A stretch of DNA of 64,000 bases from Spiroplasma endosymbiont of Aspidapion aeneum (GTDB lineage Bacteria; Bacillota_I; Bacilli_A; Mycoplasmatales; Mycoplasmataceae). How positions within the stretch are numbered: the first letter of the stretch is position 1; each line of letters starts with the position of its first letter. The stretch lies in NCBI RefSeq assembly GCF_964031045.1, contig NZ_OZ034994.1:62001-126000 (forward strand). Reading direction: 5' to 3'. Positions 12,713 to 21,895 of the stretch are shown piece by piece. The notes beneath the pieces were generated by a model. It saw only the letters and a list, made by a program, of their open reading frames with translations, made no database searches and was not told the origin of the DNA. The translations under genes were made by a program, and so were the position numbers.

Positions 12713-14166
12713 TGATTCTTAAAAATTTAACTCTGAAGCAAATAAATAAAAAAATTGTTGATAGCGATGTTACCGTTGAACAACTAGTTAATGAGTCTAT
12801 AAAAGTTTCAAAAAAACATAAAGATTCTAATTTTTGTATTACGATGATGGAAAAGGAGGCAATGGATAAAGCTCGGCTATTATCAAAGAATAGCAATCAA
12901 GCAAAAGATAATTTTTTGTTTGGTGTGCCATACTATTTAAAAGATTGTATTTGTGTAAAGGATTCTTTAACAACGTGTGGCTCAAAAATGTTGGAAAATT
13001 ATTATCCTCCCTATAATGCAAAAGTGTATAATACATTAGAGGAAAAGCAAACAATATTACTTGGAAAAGTAGCGATGGATGAACTCGCTATGGGTGGTAC
13101 TGGTTTAACGTGTTTTACTGGACACGTATTTAACCCCCTTGATAATAGAAGAATAATTGGTGGTAGTAGTTCCGGTTCTGCATATGCCGTTTCTGCTGGA
13201 ATAGTATCATTTTCTATTGGAACAGATACTGGAGATTCTATTCGGCGACCTGCGGCGTTGTGCGGAGTGTATGGTTTTAAGCCAACATATGGTTCAATAT
13301 CTCGCTATGGGTGCTTAGGTTATACTTCTAGTTTAGATACAATTGGTTACTTTACAAATTCCATTGAAGATTGTGCCATATTAAGTGAAAGTTTATATGA
13401 TTTTGATGAAAATGATATGACCTCAATTAATAATAGAAAAAAATACACAAAACTTATAGATGAAAAAAAACATTTTAAAATTGGTTATTTAGATTACTGG
13501 TTAAATAAAATTGATAACAATCAAAAGAAGGAGTATTTAAAACTTTTTGAAGATATTAAGTCTCAAGGACATACCATCTCTAAAGTTTTAATTGACAACG
13601 ATATTTTAGAAAATTTATTGTCACTATATAGAATAATAACATTTTCAGAGGCTACAAGCACACAAGCAAATCTCGACGGAATAAAGTTTGGATATAGAGC
13701 AAAAGGTGATTCTTACGAGGAAATTGTTAAAAAAACAAGACAAGAAGCACTAAGCACAACAGTTAAACGAAGATATGTTTTGGGAGAGTATATGCTACAT
13801 AAAGAAAATCAAAAGGATTATTTGGTTAAGGCACAAAAAATTAGAAGAAAATTAATAAATCAAATTAATGATTTGTATAAGAAAGTTGATATATTAATTA
13901 TTCCAGCAAATACTGATGTGCCACCATTAATAAACAACTTAATTAATAATATCGATACTGGGAGTAGCAATAAAATTGATGATCTTTTATTATTAGCAAA
14001 TTTTACAGGAATGCCGAGTTTAACAATTCCATTTATCAGGAAAAATGGATTACCAATATGCTTAAATATTAATGCAAAGTATAAAAAAGATGAGAATGTA
14101 TTTCAATTTGGAAAAATAATTGATAATATAATAAAACAAAAATATTCTGAGGTTGATTATGAGTAA
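12712..14166 (+). CDS. gatA: Asp/Glu-tRNA amidotransferase subunit A (amidase)
   Basis: GatA releases ammonia from glutamine so that GatB can convert Glu-tRNA(Gln) to Gln-tRNA(Gln). The 484-residue amidase-signature protein keeps the Ser-cisSer-Lys triad: Lys77 in PYYLKDCI, Ser152 in GGSSSGSA and Ser176 in TDTGDSIRRPAA. The residue just before the nucleophile is Asp175 where the family normally has Gly (GGSIRQPA), an unusual change. The frame is free of TGA. ATG overlaps the gatC stop. Confidence 0.96.
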   Translation: MILKNLTLKQINKKIVDSDVTVEQLVNESIKVSKKHKDSNFCITMMEKEAMDKARLLSKNSNQAKDNFLFGVPYYLKDCICVKDSLTTCGSKMLENYYPPYNAKVYNTLEEKQTILLGKVAMDELAMGGTGLTCFTGHVFNPLDNRRIIGGSSSGSAYAVSAGIVSFSIGTDTGDSIRRPAALCGVYGFKPTYGSISRYGCLGYTSSLDTIGYFTNSIEDCAILSESLYDFDENDMTSINNRKKYTKLIDEKKHFKIGYLDYWLNKIDNNQKKEYLKLFEDIKSQGHTISKVLIDNDILENLLSLYRIITFSEATSTQANLDGIKFGYRAKGDSYEEIVKKTRQEALSTTVKRRYVLGEYMLHKENQKDYLVKAQKIRRKLINQINDLYKKVDILIIPANTDVPPLINNLINNIDTGSSNKIDDLLLLANFTGMPSLTIPFIRKNGLPICLNINAKYKKDENVFQFGKIIDNIIKQKYSEVDYE

Positions 14167-15592
14167 TTTTGAAGTTATAATTGGAATTGAAAACCACATT
14201 GAGTTAAAGTCAAAGACAAAAGCATTTTCACCAGCTGTGGTTAGTTTTGGTGAACAACCAAACACCTGTGTAAATGAACGAGACCTGGGACTGCCGGGTA
14301 TTTTGCCATCACCAAATAAAGAATGTGTGGCATTTTCTATTTTAGCGTGTAACGCACTTAATATGAAAATTGATCCATTATTAAGATTTGATAGAAAAAA
14401 TTACTACTATAGTGATTTACCAAAAGGGTACCAAATAACCCAACAATTCTTTCCATTGGGTAGTGAAGGTTATCTCGAAATTAATATAAATGATCAAAAC
14501 AAAAAAATAGAAATTGAGCGATTGCATATGGAAGAAGACACCGCTAAACAAATTCACGATCAAATAACTAAAATAGATTATAATCGATCAGGAATCGCTC
14601 TTATAGAAGTTGTATCAAAACCACAAATTAGGTCTGCAAATGAGGCTGTGGCATATGTGTCAAGATTAAGGGAGATACTTCTTTTTTTAGATATAAGTGA
14701 TTTGAAAATGAATGAGGGGTCTCTTAGATGTGATATAAATATATCTCTTAGACCAATCGGTTTTAAGGGGTTTGGAACAAAAGTTGAAATTAAAAATTTA
14801 AACTCACTAAGCAACATAAAAAAAGCTATTGAATTTGAAATTAATAGGCAAAAAAAATTACTTTTAATGAATAAAAAAATTTTACAAGAAACAAAGAGAT
14901 TTAATGAAACAACACAAGAAACACAAACAATTAGGGTAAAGGCGGATGCCGATGATTATAAATATTTTCCAGAACCAAATATTGTACCAATTAAATTAGA
15001 TAAAAAATGAATTGATAAAATAGTAAATAATTCACCTGAAACATATGACAAAAAGAAAGAGATATATAGTAAAAATTATAAATTAGGAAATGATGATATT
15101 AATTATATTTTACATGATATATCTCTAGTAAAGTTTTATGAAAAATGTATTATGTTAGGTGCGGACCCATTAAGATCTGCAAATTTAATAATTAATGATA
15201 TCAAGGATTTACTAAATAAGGCAACCATAGATATTGATAAATCAAATTTAAATCCCGAGGATATTGTATATGTTCAAAAATTGTTAATTTCTGGTAAAAT
15301 ATCCTCTAAACACCTAAAATTAATTCTGCAAAATAAATTTGAAACAAACAAAAATATTGATGAAATAATTAATGAAAATAATTATGTTATAATTTCTTCT
15401 AAGTTTGAAATAGAATCACTATTAAAACCTATATTGAGTGAACAAAAAGACTTTATTAAGAAAGAATACGTTAGCCGTCCACAACGAGTTGAAAAACAAA
15501 TAATGGGTATGTTAATGAAGGTTTCAGGTGGAAATGTAAATCCTGAGGTTGCAATGGTTATTATAACTAAGAAAATACAACAAATTATGTAA
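14159..15592 (+). CDS. gatB: Asp/Glu-tRNA amidotransferase subunit B
   Basis: GatB binds the misacylated tRNA, phosphorylates the acyl group and transfers ammonia. This 477-residue protein has the family features FEVIIGIENHIELKSKTKAF, NERDLGLPGILPSPN, RFDRKNYYYSDLPKGYQITQ, MEEDTAKQ and DYNRSGIALIEVVSKP, and a C-terminal YqeY-like tail domain. The conserved EIHVEL near the start reads ENHIEL here. ATG 14159 with GAGG 6-9 bases upstream overlaps gatA by 8 bases, completing a coupled ligA-gatC-gatA-gatB operon. A TGA Trp lies at 15008. Confidence 0.96.
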
Positions 15593-15709
15593 TATGTGCT
15601 ACTTGTAATAAAAAATATAATAAAATAACAAAAAAAATGACATTAAATATGATAATTTACAAATAAATATAATGTGTTGTGGTAGAATAATTTATAGCAC
15701 ATTATAAAT

Positions 15710-15785
15710 GGCTCTTTAGCTCAGTTGGTAGAGCAACCGGCTGTTAACCGGTTTGTCGCAGGTTCGAGTCCTGCAAGAGCCGCCA
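15710..15785 (+). tRNA. tRNA-Asn (GUU)
   Basis: A 76-base cloverleaf with acceptor GGCTCTT/AAGAGCC, anticodon loop CTGTTAA and encoded CCA. It is the first of six tRNAs in this cluster. Confidence 0.96.
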
Positions 15786-15793
15786 TTTATTAT

Positions 15794-15869
15794 GGCCTGT
15801 TGGTGAAGCGGTGAACACACACGGTTTTCATCCGTGCATACACGGGTTCGATTCCCGTACAGGCTACCA
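15794..15869 (+). tRNA. tRNA-Glu (UUC)
   Basis: A 76-base cloverleaf with acceptor GGCCTGT/ACAGGCT, anticodon TTC and encoded CCA. It would also be charged with glutamate by a non-discriminating pathway partner of GatCAB. Confidence 0.96.
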
Positions 15870-15876
15870 TTATAAT

Positions 15877-15952
15877 GGAGCGTTAGCTCAGTTGGGAGAG
15901 CTCCTGCCTTACAAGCAGGCGGTCGACGGTTCGAGCCCGCCACGCTCCACCA
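15877..15952 (+). tRNA. tRNA-Val (UAC)
   Basis: A 76-base cloverleaf with acceptor GGAGCGT/ACGCTCC, anticodon TAC and encoded CCA. Confidence 0.96.
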
Positions 15953-15959
15953 TTATAAT

Positions 15960-16035
15960 GCTGATGTGGCTCAATTGGCAGAGCAACTGACTTGTAATCA
16001 GTAGGTTGTAGGTTCAAGTCCTATCATCAGCACCA
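15960..16035 (+). tRNA. tRNA-Thr (UGU)
   Basis: A 76-base cloverleaf with acceptor GCTGATG/CATCAGC, anticodon TGT and encoded CCA. Confidence 0.96.
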
Positions 16036-16046
16036 TCCAATAAAAT

Positions 16047-16070
16047 AATTACCTATTTATGTAGGTAATT
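16047..16070 (+). repeat. Hairpin between tRNA-Thr and tRNA-Lys
   Basis: A 9-bp perfect stem (AATTACCTA/TAGGTAATT) with a 6-base loop in the only long spacer of the cluster. The T-run after it is poor (TCTAGTT), so it may be a processing signal or weak attenuator. Confidence 0.45.
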
Positions 16071-16077
16071 TCTAGTT

Positions 16078-16153
<76 letters not shown>

Positions 16154-16155
16154 TC

Positions 16156-16241
16156 TCCGGGATTGGCGGAATTGGCAGACGCGCTAGACTTAGAATCTAG
16201 TGGGGTAACTCGTGGGGGTTCAAGTCCCTTATCCCGGACCA
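16156..16241 (+). tRNA. tRNA-Leu (UAG)
   Basis: An 86-base type II tRNA with a long variable arm, acceptor TCCGGGA/TCCCGGA, anticodon TAG and encoded CCA. It is the last gene of the cluster. Confidence 0.95.
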
Positions 16242-16254
16242 TTTTTAAATTATC

Positions 16255-16277
16255 CACCATATTAATGGTGTTTTTTT
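16255..16277 (+). terminator. Intrinsic terminator of tRNA cluster 1
   Basis: A perfect 6-bp stem CACCAT/ATGGTG with a 4-base loop is followed by seven T. Confidence 0.85.
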
Positions 16278-16323
16278 ATGCTTATTTGTTATACTAATAA
16301 TATATAAAATAGCGAGGTATCTT

Positions 16324-17169
16324 ATGGAAAAATTAAAGTTAAATAAAAAGATATTAGTATTTTGCGATCTTGATGGAACCGCATTAAATAATGCACATGA
16401 GTTTGACAAAGAAACTATATATATGGTTAAAAGGTTATATGAAAAAGGTCATTATTTTATACCAGTGACCGCAAGATTAACAGATGATGCAATTAGGCAG
16501 GCTCAAACTCTAGGATTATCAAAATATAATGGAATTGTAGCTGCAAATAATGGTGCCCAAATTTATGATTTTAAAAATAATAAATTTATTAAAAATGAAA
16601 CTCTTTCTGATAATTTTATTAATGAGATATTTAAGAAAACATTTGGATTAACCGGCAAATATAAGGTTAACTATTATTCTGATAAAACAACTTACGTTTA
16701 TTGTGAAGGGAAGGATACAAAATTATGAACTGACATTATGAAGTCGGAACTCAAGGTAATAAATAATTATAATGATATAACTGAGAGAATAAACAGAATA
16801 GCTGTTATTTTAAAGAAAAACGCGTCAGTTAGTGATTTAGAGGAATTTGAGAAAGATTTTGATATTTTTATTAAAGAATGTGATGTAACATCATATTCAA
16901 AAAGGGTCCACGAATTCTGTCCTAGAGATTGTAATAAAGGAACCGTCCCTATAACTGTGTTAGAACATTTGGGGATAAATAGAAAAGACACAACAATATT
17001 TGCTTTTGGCGATAATTATAACGATATACCAATGCTATCAATGGCAGATTACGGAGTGGTAATGGATAATGCCACACCAGAGATAAAGGGTTATGGAGAT
17101 TTTATAACTGAAAATAATAACGAATTAGGGGTTGCGAATTTTATTAAAAAAAGAATACTTATGATATAA
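16324..17169 (+). CDS. Cof-type HAD hydrolase (phosphatase)
   Basis: A 281-residue haloacid-dehalogenase-like phosphatase of the Cof/IIB class. Motif I is VFCDLDGTALNN, motif II has PVTAR with the Thr, and motif IV is FAFGDNYNDIPML. A cap domain lies between. Family members dephosphorylate sugar phosphates or related small metabolites in the cytoplasm; the substrate here is unknown. A TGA Trp is at 16726. It starts a run with trxA and a second HAD gene. Confidence 0.92.
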
Positions 17170-17199
17170 TAATATTACACAGAAAAGGAGAAAATTGCT

Positions 17200-17511
17200 A
17201 TGGCAAAAATTTTAGAAACAAAAGAGGAGTTTAATGAGCTTATTAGTAACAATAAGAAAGTTTTGGTTGACTTTTACGCTGATTGGTGTCCACCTTGTAA
17301 AATGCTTAGTCCAATAATTGAATCACTATCAAATAGTGTTAAGGATTGTGAAATAGTAAAGTTAAACACAGATAATAATCCAGAAATTAAAGAGGAGTAC
17401 AATGTTCAATCTATACCAACATTAATCTTATTTGAAGATGGAAAACCAGTTAAAGAAAATGTTGGATTTATGCAAGAAGGAGATATTATTTCTTTTATTG
17501 GTAATAAATAA
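17200..17511 (+). CDS. trxA: Thioredoxin with a CPPC active site
   Basis: A 103-residue single-domain thioredoxin, cytoplasmic with no signal peptide. The fold signature is complete: VLVDFYADWC, the conserved Lys after the active site, and the cis-Pro loop SIPTLILFEDG. The active site is WCPPC (Cys30, Cys33) rather than the usual WCGPC, which in engineered thioredoxins changes the redox potential. GAAAAGGAG precedes the ATG. The stop overlaps the next ATG by one base, so it is coupled to the following HAD gene. Confidence 0.95.
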   Translation: MAKILETKEEFNELISNNKKVLVDFYADWCPPCKMLSPIIESLSNSVKDCEIVKLNTDNNPEIKEEYNVQSIPTLILFEDGKPVKENVGFMQEGDIISFIGNK

Positions 17512-18326
17512 TGATTAAATACCTTATTTTTGACTTAGACGGGACGATCGCAACTAAATTTAACCGTATTCATAAAAAAGTGATTAGTGCGATAATTAGG
17601 GCGAGAAAAAAAGGATTCAAAATAGCGATAGCGACAGGTAGACATATAAACTCTGTCTTAAAAATAGCGGAATTAATTAAATGTGATATTTATAGTGAGT
17701 ATATTATATGCCTTAATGGTGGTTCTATTTGAAAATATAATGATAGTGGTATAGAAAAAATTTACCAAGAAACAATTCACCTTGAAATGGCAAAAAATTT
17801 ATTTGATTTAGCAAAAAGCCTTAATATCTCAATTTCTGGATATTCAACAAACGGTTATATCTATACAAATAATATAAAAGGTGTTAAGCAAAAATTTTTG
17901 TCAAAAAGGACAAAAATGGAAACTAAAATAGTTGATAAAAACTTTAATTTTGAAATTTTTAAATTTATAGCTTGAGGTACAAATAAAAAAATTGATTTAT
18001 TAATAAACGAATGTAAGAAGATGCAACTTGAAATTTATAAATTTAGCTATGTTCCAGGCACTAAGAATATTGAAATATGCCCACAAAATGTCAATAAGGT
18101 TTCCGCGATAAAAAAAATCTGTCAAATAGAGAATTTAAATAATTATGAAGTTGCCTACTTTGGTGACGGTGACAACGATATAAAAGCATTAGAATGAGTG
18201 GGTCATAGCGTTTCAATGTTAAATGGTTCAAAAGAAGCAAAAAAAACCGCATCTTTTATAACTAGAAAATCTAATAAAAAGGGTGGAGTTGGTTTTTATA
18301 TTGAAGAGAATTTATTGAGGGAATAA
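17511..18326 (+). CDS. Cof-type HAD hydrolase (second copy)
   Basis: A 271-residue HAD IIB phosphatase with motif I LIFDLDGTIATK, motif II IATGRH and motif IV YFGDGDNDIKALE. It is a diverged relative of the gene at 16324. Start ATG 17511 overlaps the trxA stop. TGA Trp codons are at 17730, 17973 and 18196. Substrate unknown. Confidence 0.92.
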
Positions 18327-18329
18327 GCC

Positions 18330-19262
18330 ATGTTTAAAGAAAAAAATAAATTTTATTACCAACCATTATGGTATTTAAAATTTTTTTTAACCATTATATT
18401 CTTTATTTCATTATGTCTTGGCTTTTACTTTTGCTGCTTTAAGGATGATTGATATCTTAATGAAATTTCATTTACTTTTTCAGCTAACGCTTCAACACCC
18501 GAAGTTATTAGATATCCATACACAGCATTCTGGAACGCTGAGGCCTTATTAAGTTTTTATTCAGTTCAAGTTGCTTTAATAACATTTGTATTCTTATTAT
18601 CAGCAACTATTTTTCATAAATTTGAAGAAAAGGTATATATATTATCAACAAGGTTTAAGAACATATTAGTTTGTTGGAATATGATAATGATAATGATATT
18701 TTGATATGGAGCATTTAACTTGTGTACTATCAAGGGTGGGTTATCTGAATATTGTACATCTCAATTAGTATTATCATTGGTAACTCATTTTTTCTGTCCT
18801 GTTGTTTTTATTTTTTATGTTTATCTTAATGGTTGCAAAAGCAATATAAACATAAAGCAATGTGCTTATATTGATTTAACCCTAACACTCTTATATCCCA
18901 TTGTTTACTTTTTTTATATTATTCTTAGAGCAAAATTGATTATGAAGAATGATACATTTGCTGCCTACAATAAAGTTTGAGTTCCTAGCTATTGATATGA
19001 CTTTATGAATTTTGATAATCCCATGTTAAATGTTCCTAAACCATTATATTATATTTTATTTTTAATCTTCTTTATAATATTGTATTCTATTATTTGATTC
19101 GGATTAACATATATTTCCAACAAAATAAATAGCTATAAAGTAAGAAAAGGTTGAGTTGTTGGCGATGATCCTTATAGCTTATTTTCTATTGAGGCTCAAG
19201 AGGTTATTAGTAAACTAACAAATGAATTACAACAATTAAAAGAGCAATTTAAAAATATATAA
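18330..19262 (+). CDS. Hypothetical membrane protein, about 6 TM
   Basis: A 310-residue polytopic protein. It begins with a basic stretch and first helix at about residues 17-35. A Cys-rich segment (GFYFCCFKDD) and an amphipathic external region follow, then five more helices. The C terminus is cytoplasmic-looking and ends in a short coiled coil (EAQEVISKLTNELQQLKEQF). ATG 18330 lies 3 bases after the HAD stop. The helix pattern vaguely resembles the 29241-30695 protein, so the two may be distant paralogues; I do not recognise the family with certainty. Confidence 0.75.
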
Positions 19263-19287
19263 TTTATATATAGGGAGGTCAAAAAAT

Positions 19288-19713
19288 ATGGAGAATAATA
19301 AATTAAATATGGATGATATATTAAAAGAACTTGATGAATCAAAAAATGACATTATAGCTTTAGAAGATAAAATAAAAAAATATGAGAAGGACTTGTATGA
19401 TTTTAAAAATTTTGACCTGGATAAAAAGGGTAAAAAACATGCAAAAAAAATTATAGGAAATGAGGCTAAATTTAGAGAAAAACAGAAAAAGATGATAGAA
19501 AAATATAATAAACAATTGATTCAAGTAACACAGAATAGTGCTAAAATGAGAAAAAAAATAATTGACAAAATTTATAATGATAAAGGTGATAATATTATGA
19601 AATTTGTGAAACTTCAAAATAAATTAAAAAGATTGTCATTAGATTATGATTATAAAGAAAATGAGTTAAAAAGGAATATTTCATCATTGATAGAGCTTAA
19701 TGGCTCACTTTAA
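19288..19713 (+). CDS. Hypothetical coiled-coil protein
   Basis: A 141-residue highly charged protein with heptad-like spacing throughout (DILKELDESKNDIIALEDKI; later NKLKRLSLDYDYKENELKRN). It is rich in Lys, Glu, Asp and Ile and lacks membrane segments. A strong AGGGAGG precedes the ATG. It probably belongs to the operon starting at 16324. Function unknown. Confidence 0.75.
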   Translation: MENNKLNMDDILKELDESKNDIIALEDKIKKYEKDLYDFKNFDLDKKGKKHAKKIIGNEAKFREKQKKMIEKYNKQLIQVTQNSAKMRKKIIDKIYNDKGDNIMKFVKLQNKLKRLSLDYDYKENELKRNISSLIELNGSL

Positions 19714-19753
19714 TTTTCTACTATTTTATAGTTTTTCACAAAAAAATGTATTA

Positions 19754-19782
19754 TTGACAATAAAAAAAACTATAATTAATAT
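19754..19782 (+). promoter_or_regulatory. Putative promoter upstream of potABCD
   Basis: A perfect TTGACA at 19754-19759 and TAATAT at 19777-19782, spacing 17, lie about 170 bases before potA. A 43-codon ORF at 19783-19914 starts at the -10 edge and is unlikely to be translated from this promoter. Confidence 0.45.
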
Positions 19783-19955
19783 ATGGTTATAATTGCAAAG
19801 ATAAAAAATAAATATGTTATCAGTCTACATGAAGAAATAAAATACATTCTTAAGAAAAAAGAATTAATTTATTTTGATTGTCATTTTTATTTTAAAAAAC
19901 TCATCTTTAATTAAAAAAAATTACCACATTATATTATTTGGAAAAGGAGATTAAA

Positions 19956-21005
19956 ATGGAAAATATTCTAGAAATTAAAAACCTAACCAAAGATTTTGAT
20001 GGGAAAGTTGTACTAAAGGGGGTTAGCTTTAATGTCCATAAAGGAGAGTTTCTTACTATTTTAGGTCCTTCGGGCTGCGGGAAATCAACAATTCTAAACA
20101 TAATCAATGGTATGGAAAAACAAAACAGTGGTGAGTTATTATTTAACGGAATGAATCTAACACCTTTACCTAGTAATAAGAGAGAAGTTAATACAATATT
20201 TCAAAATTATGCACTATTTAAACATTATAATGTGTATGATAATATAGCGTATGGATTGCGAATAAAAAAAACTAAAGAATCAATGATTGAAAAGGAAGTT
20301 AAAAGTATTCTTGAAAAATTCTCGCTATCTGGATATGAAAATACAAGAATTAATGAATTATCAGGAGGTCAAAAGCAACGGGTAGCCATTGCGAGGGCTC
20401 TTATACTTAAACCAAAAATATTATTATTGGATGAACCAATGTCTGCATTAGATGTTAAGTTAAGAAAAAAAATGCAAGAAGACTTAAAAATATTGCAGGA
20501 AGAAGCAGGCATTTCTTTTATATTGGTAACGCACGACCAAGAAGAAGCACTAACACTTAGTGATAGAATAATTGTTTTTAACAACGGTGATATTCAACAA
20601 ATAGGTACACCAGAAGAAATATATAACGAACCTGAAACAAGATGAGTGGCAAACTTTATAGGTTCATCAAATATTATTGGTGATTGTGTTTTTATTGATG
20701 ATGGTTTACTACTGTTAGATAATAAAAAAATAAAATGTATAGATAAAGGTTTTGGAAAAAAAGAAAGCAATATTGATATATTAATTAGACCCGAAGACAT
20801 TAAAATAACAAGTCCTGGAAAAGGAATATTTGATGGAGTTATAACCAATATTAAGTTTAAGGGTGTTCACTATGAGATCAATGTCGAATGTAAAAAGAGA
20901 GTTTATAAAATTCACACAACTAGTTACTTTGAAGAAAATACTCTTGTTGGTATAAATTGGGATATAGATGATATTCATGTTATGTGAAAGGAAATAGATG
21001 AGTAA
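19956..21005 (+). CDS. potA: Spermidine/putrescine ABC transporter ATP-binding protein
   Basis: PotA hydrolyses ATP to drive polyamine import through PotB and PotC. The 349-residue protein has Walker A GPSGCGKST, the signature LSGGQKQR, Walker B ILLLDEPMSALD and the switch His in LVTHDQEEALT, followed by a C-terminal TOBE-like regulatory domain. AAGGAG lies 8 bases before ATG 19956; an upstream in-frame TTG (19938) overlaps this site and is rejected as start. TGA Trp codons are at 20643 and 20985. The stop overlaps the potB ATG (TAATG). Confidence 0.95.
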
Positions 21006-21895
21006 TGTATAAAAATACATCTGATACAAATATAAAAGATGAAAAAAAAACCAAAATAAGATTGAAGAAGGATAAATTTTATTCTATTTTATCAAAATCA
21101 CAACTATATATTTTGCCATTTTTTATTGTTGCAATATTTTTGATTATTGTTCCATTATTTTTTGTTTTTATTTCATCATTTACTCAAAAGGATAAATCAT
21201 CGTCAAATGCTTATTTTATTATAACTTTTGAAAAATATATTCAATTATTTCAATCAAAGTCTGTGTGAAGGGTTCTCGGTATTTCTTTAATGTATGGATT
21301 TTTTTCCTCTATTCTTTGTATTATAATTGGTTATCCAATAGCCTATATATTAGCTGGAATAAATAAAAAAATATATACAAAAAATTTGTGAATAATTATC
21401 ACACTTCCAACATGAATATGTGTCATTTTAAAAACAATCGGTTTGCAATCTATGTTTAATCTATTGATGCCCTCTGCGCTAGGCACTTCTTTTGCAATTA
21501 TTTTCGGGATGGTATATTTGTTTTTGCCGTTTACAATTATACCAATTACTAATAGTTTAATTAATCAAAATCCAATTTATTATAAGGCTGCATTGGATTT
21601 AAAAGCAAGTAAGGTTAGAGCTTTTATTGATATAAAGTTAAGATATTCCACATCTGGTATATTAACAGCTTTTAATATAGTTTTTATACAAGCTATTACA
21701 ACACTTTTAATAGTTAAGTATTTAGGGGCAAATTCTATAACAATGATTTCATCATTAATTGAAACTTACTTTTTGAAAGGTGGAGATTTAGGCTATTCTG
21801 CAGTACTTTCTGTAGCACTTGTTGTTATAGTTTTACTTGTTTTATTTATTTCAAGAGTTATTGCAAATACTTTTAGTAGGGAAAGGACTAAATAA
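21005..21895 (+). CDS. potB: Spermidine/putrescine ABC transporter permease PotB
   Basis: A 296-residue inner permease with a polar N-terminal tail of about 30 residues and six membrane helices. The EAA-type coupling loop that contacts PotA is seen at about residues 195-215 (ALDLKASKVRAFIDIKL). Its ATG overlaps the potA stop and its TAA abuts the next ATG, so the operon is tightly coupled. Confidence 0.93.

Noticed and set aside
15716-15943. 75-codon minus-strand ORF across the tRNA genes
   Set aside because: It is the reverse complement of three tRNA genes and encodes a well-known spurious tRNA-derived peptide pattern.
19783-19914. 43-codon ORF just upstream of potA, possible leader peptide
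   Set aside because: Its ATG touches the -10 element, so the promoter seen would start transcription inside the ORF; no ribosome binding site and no attenuator structure follow.
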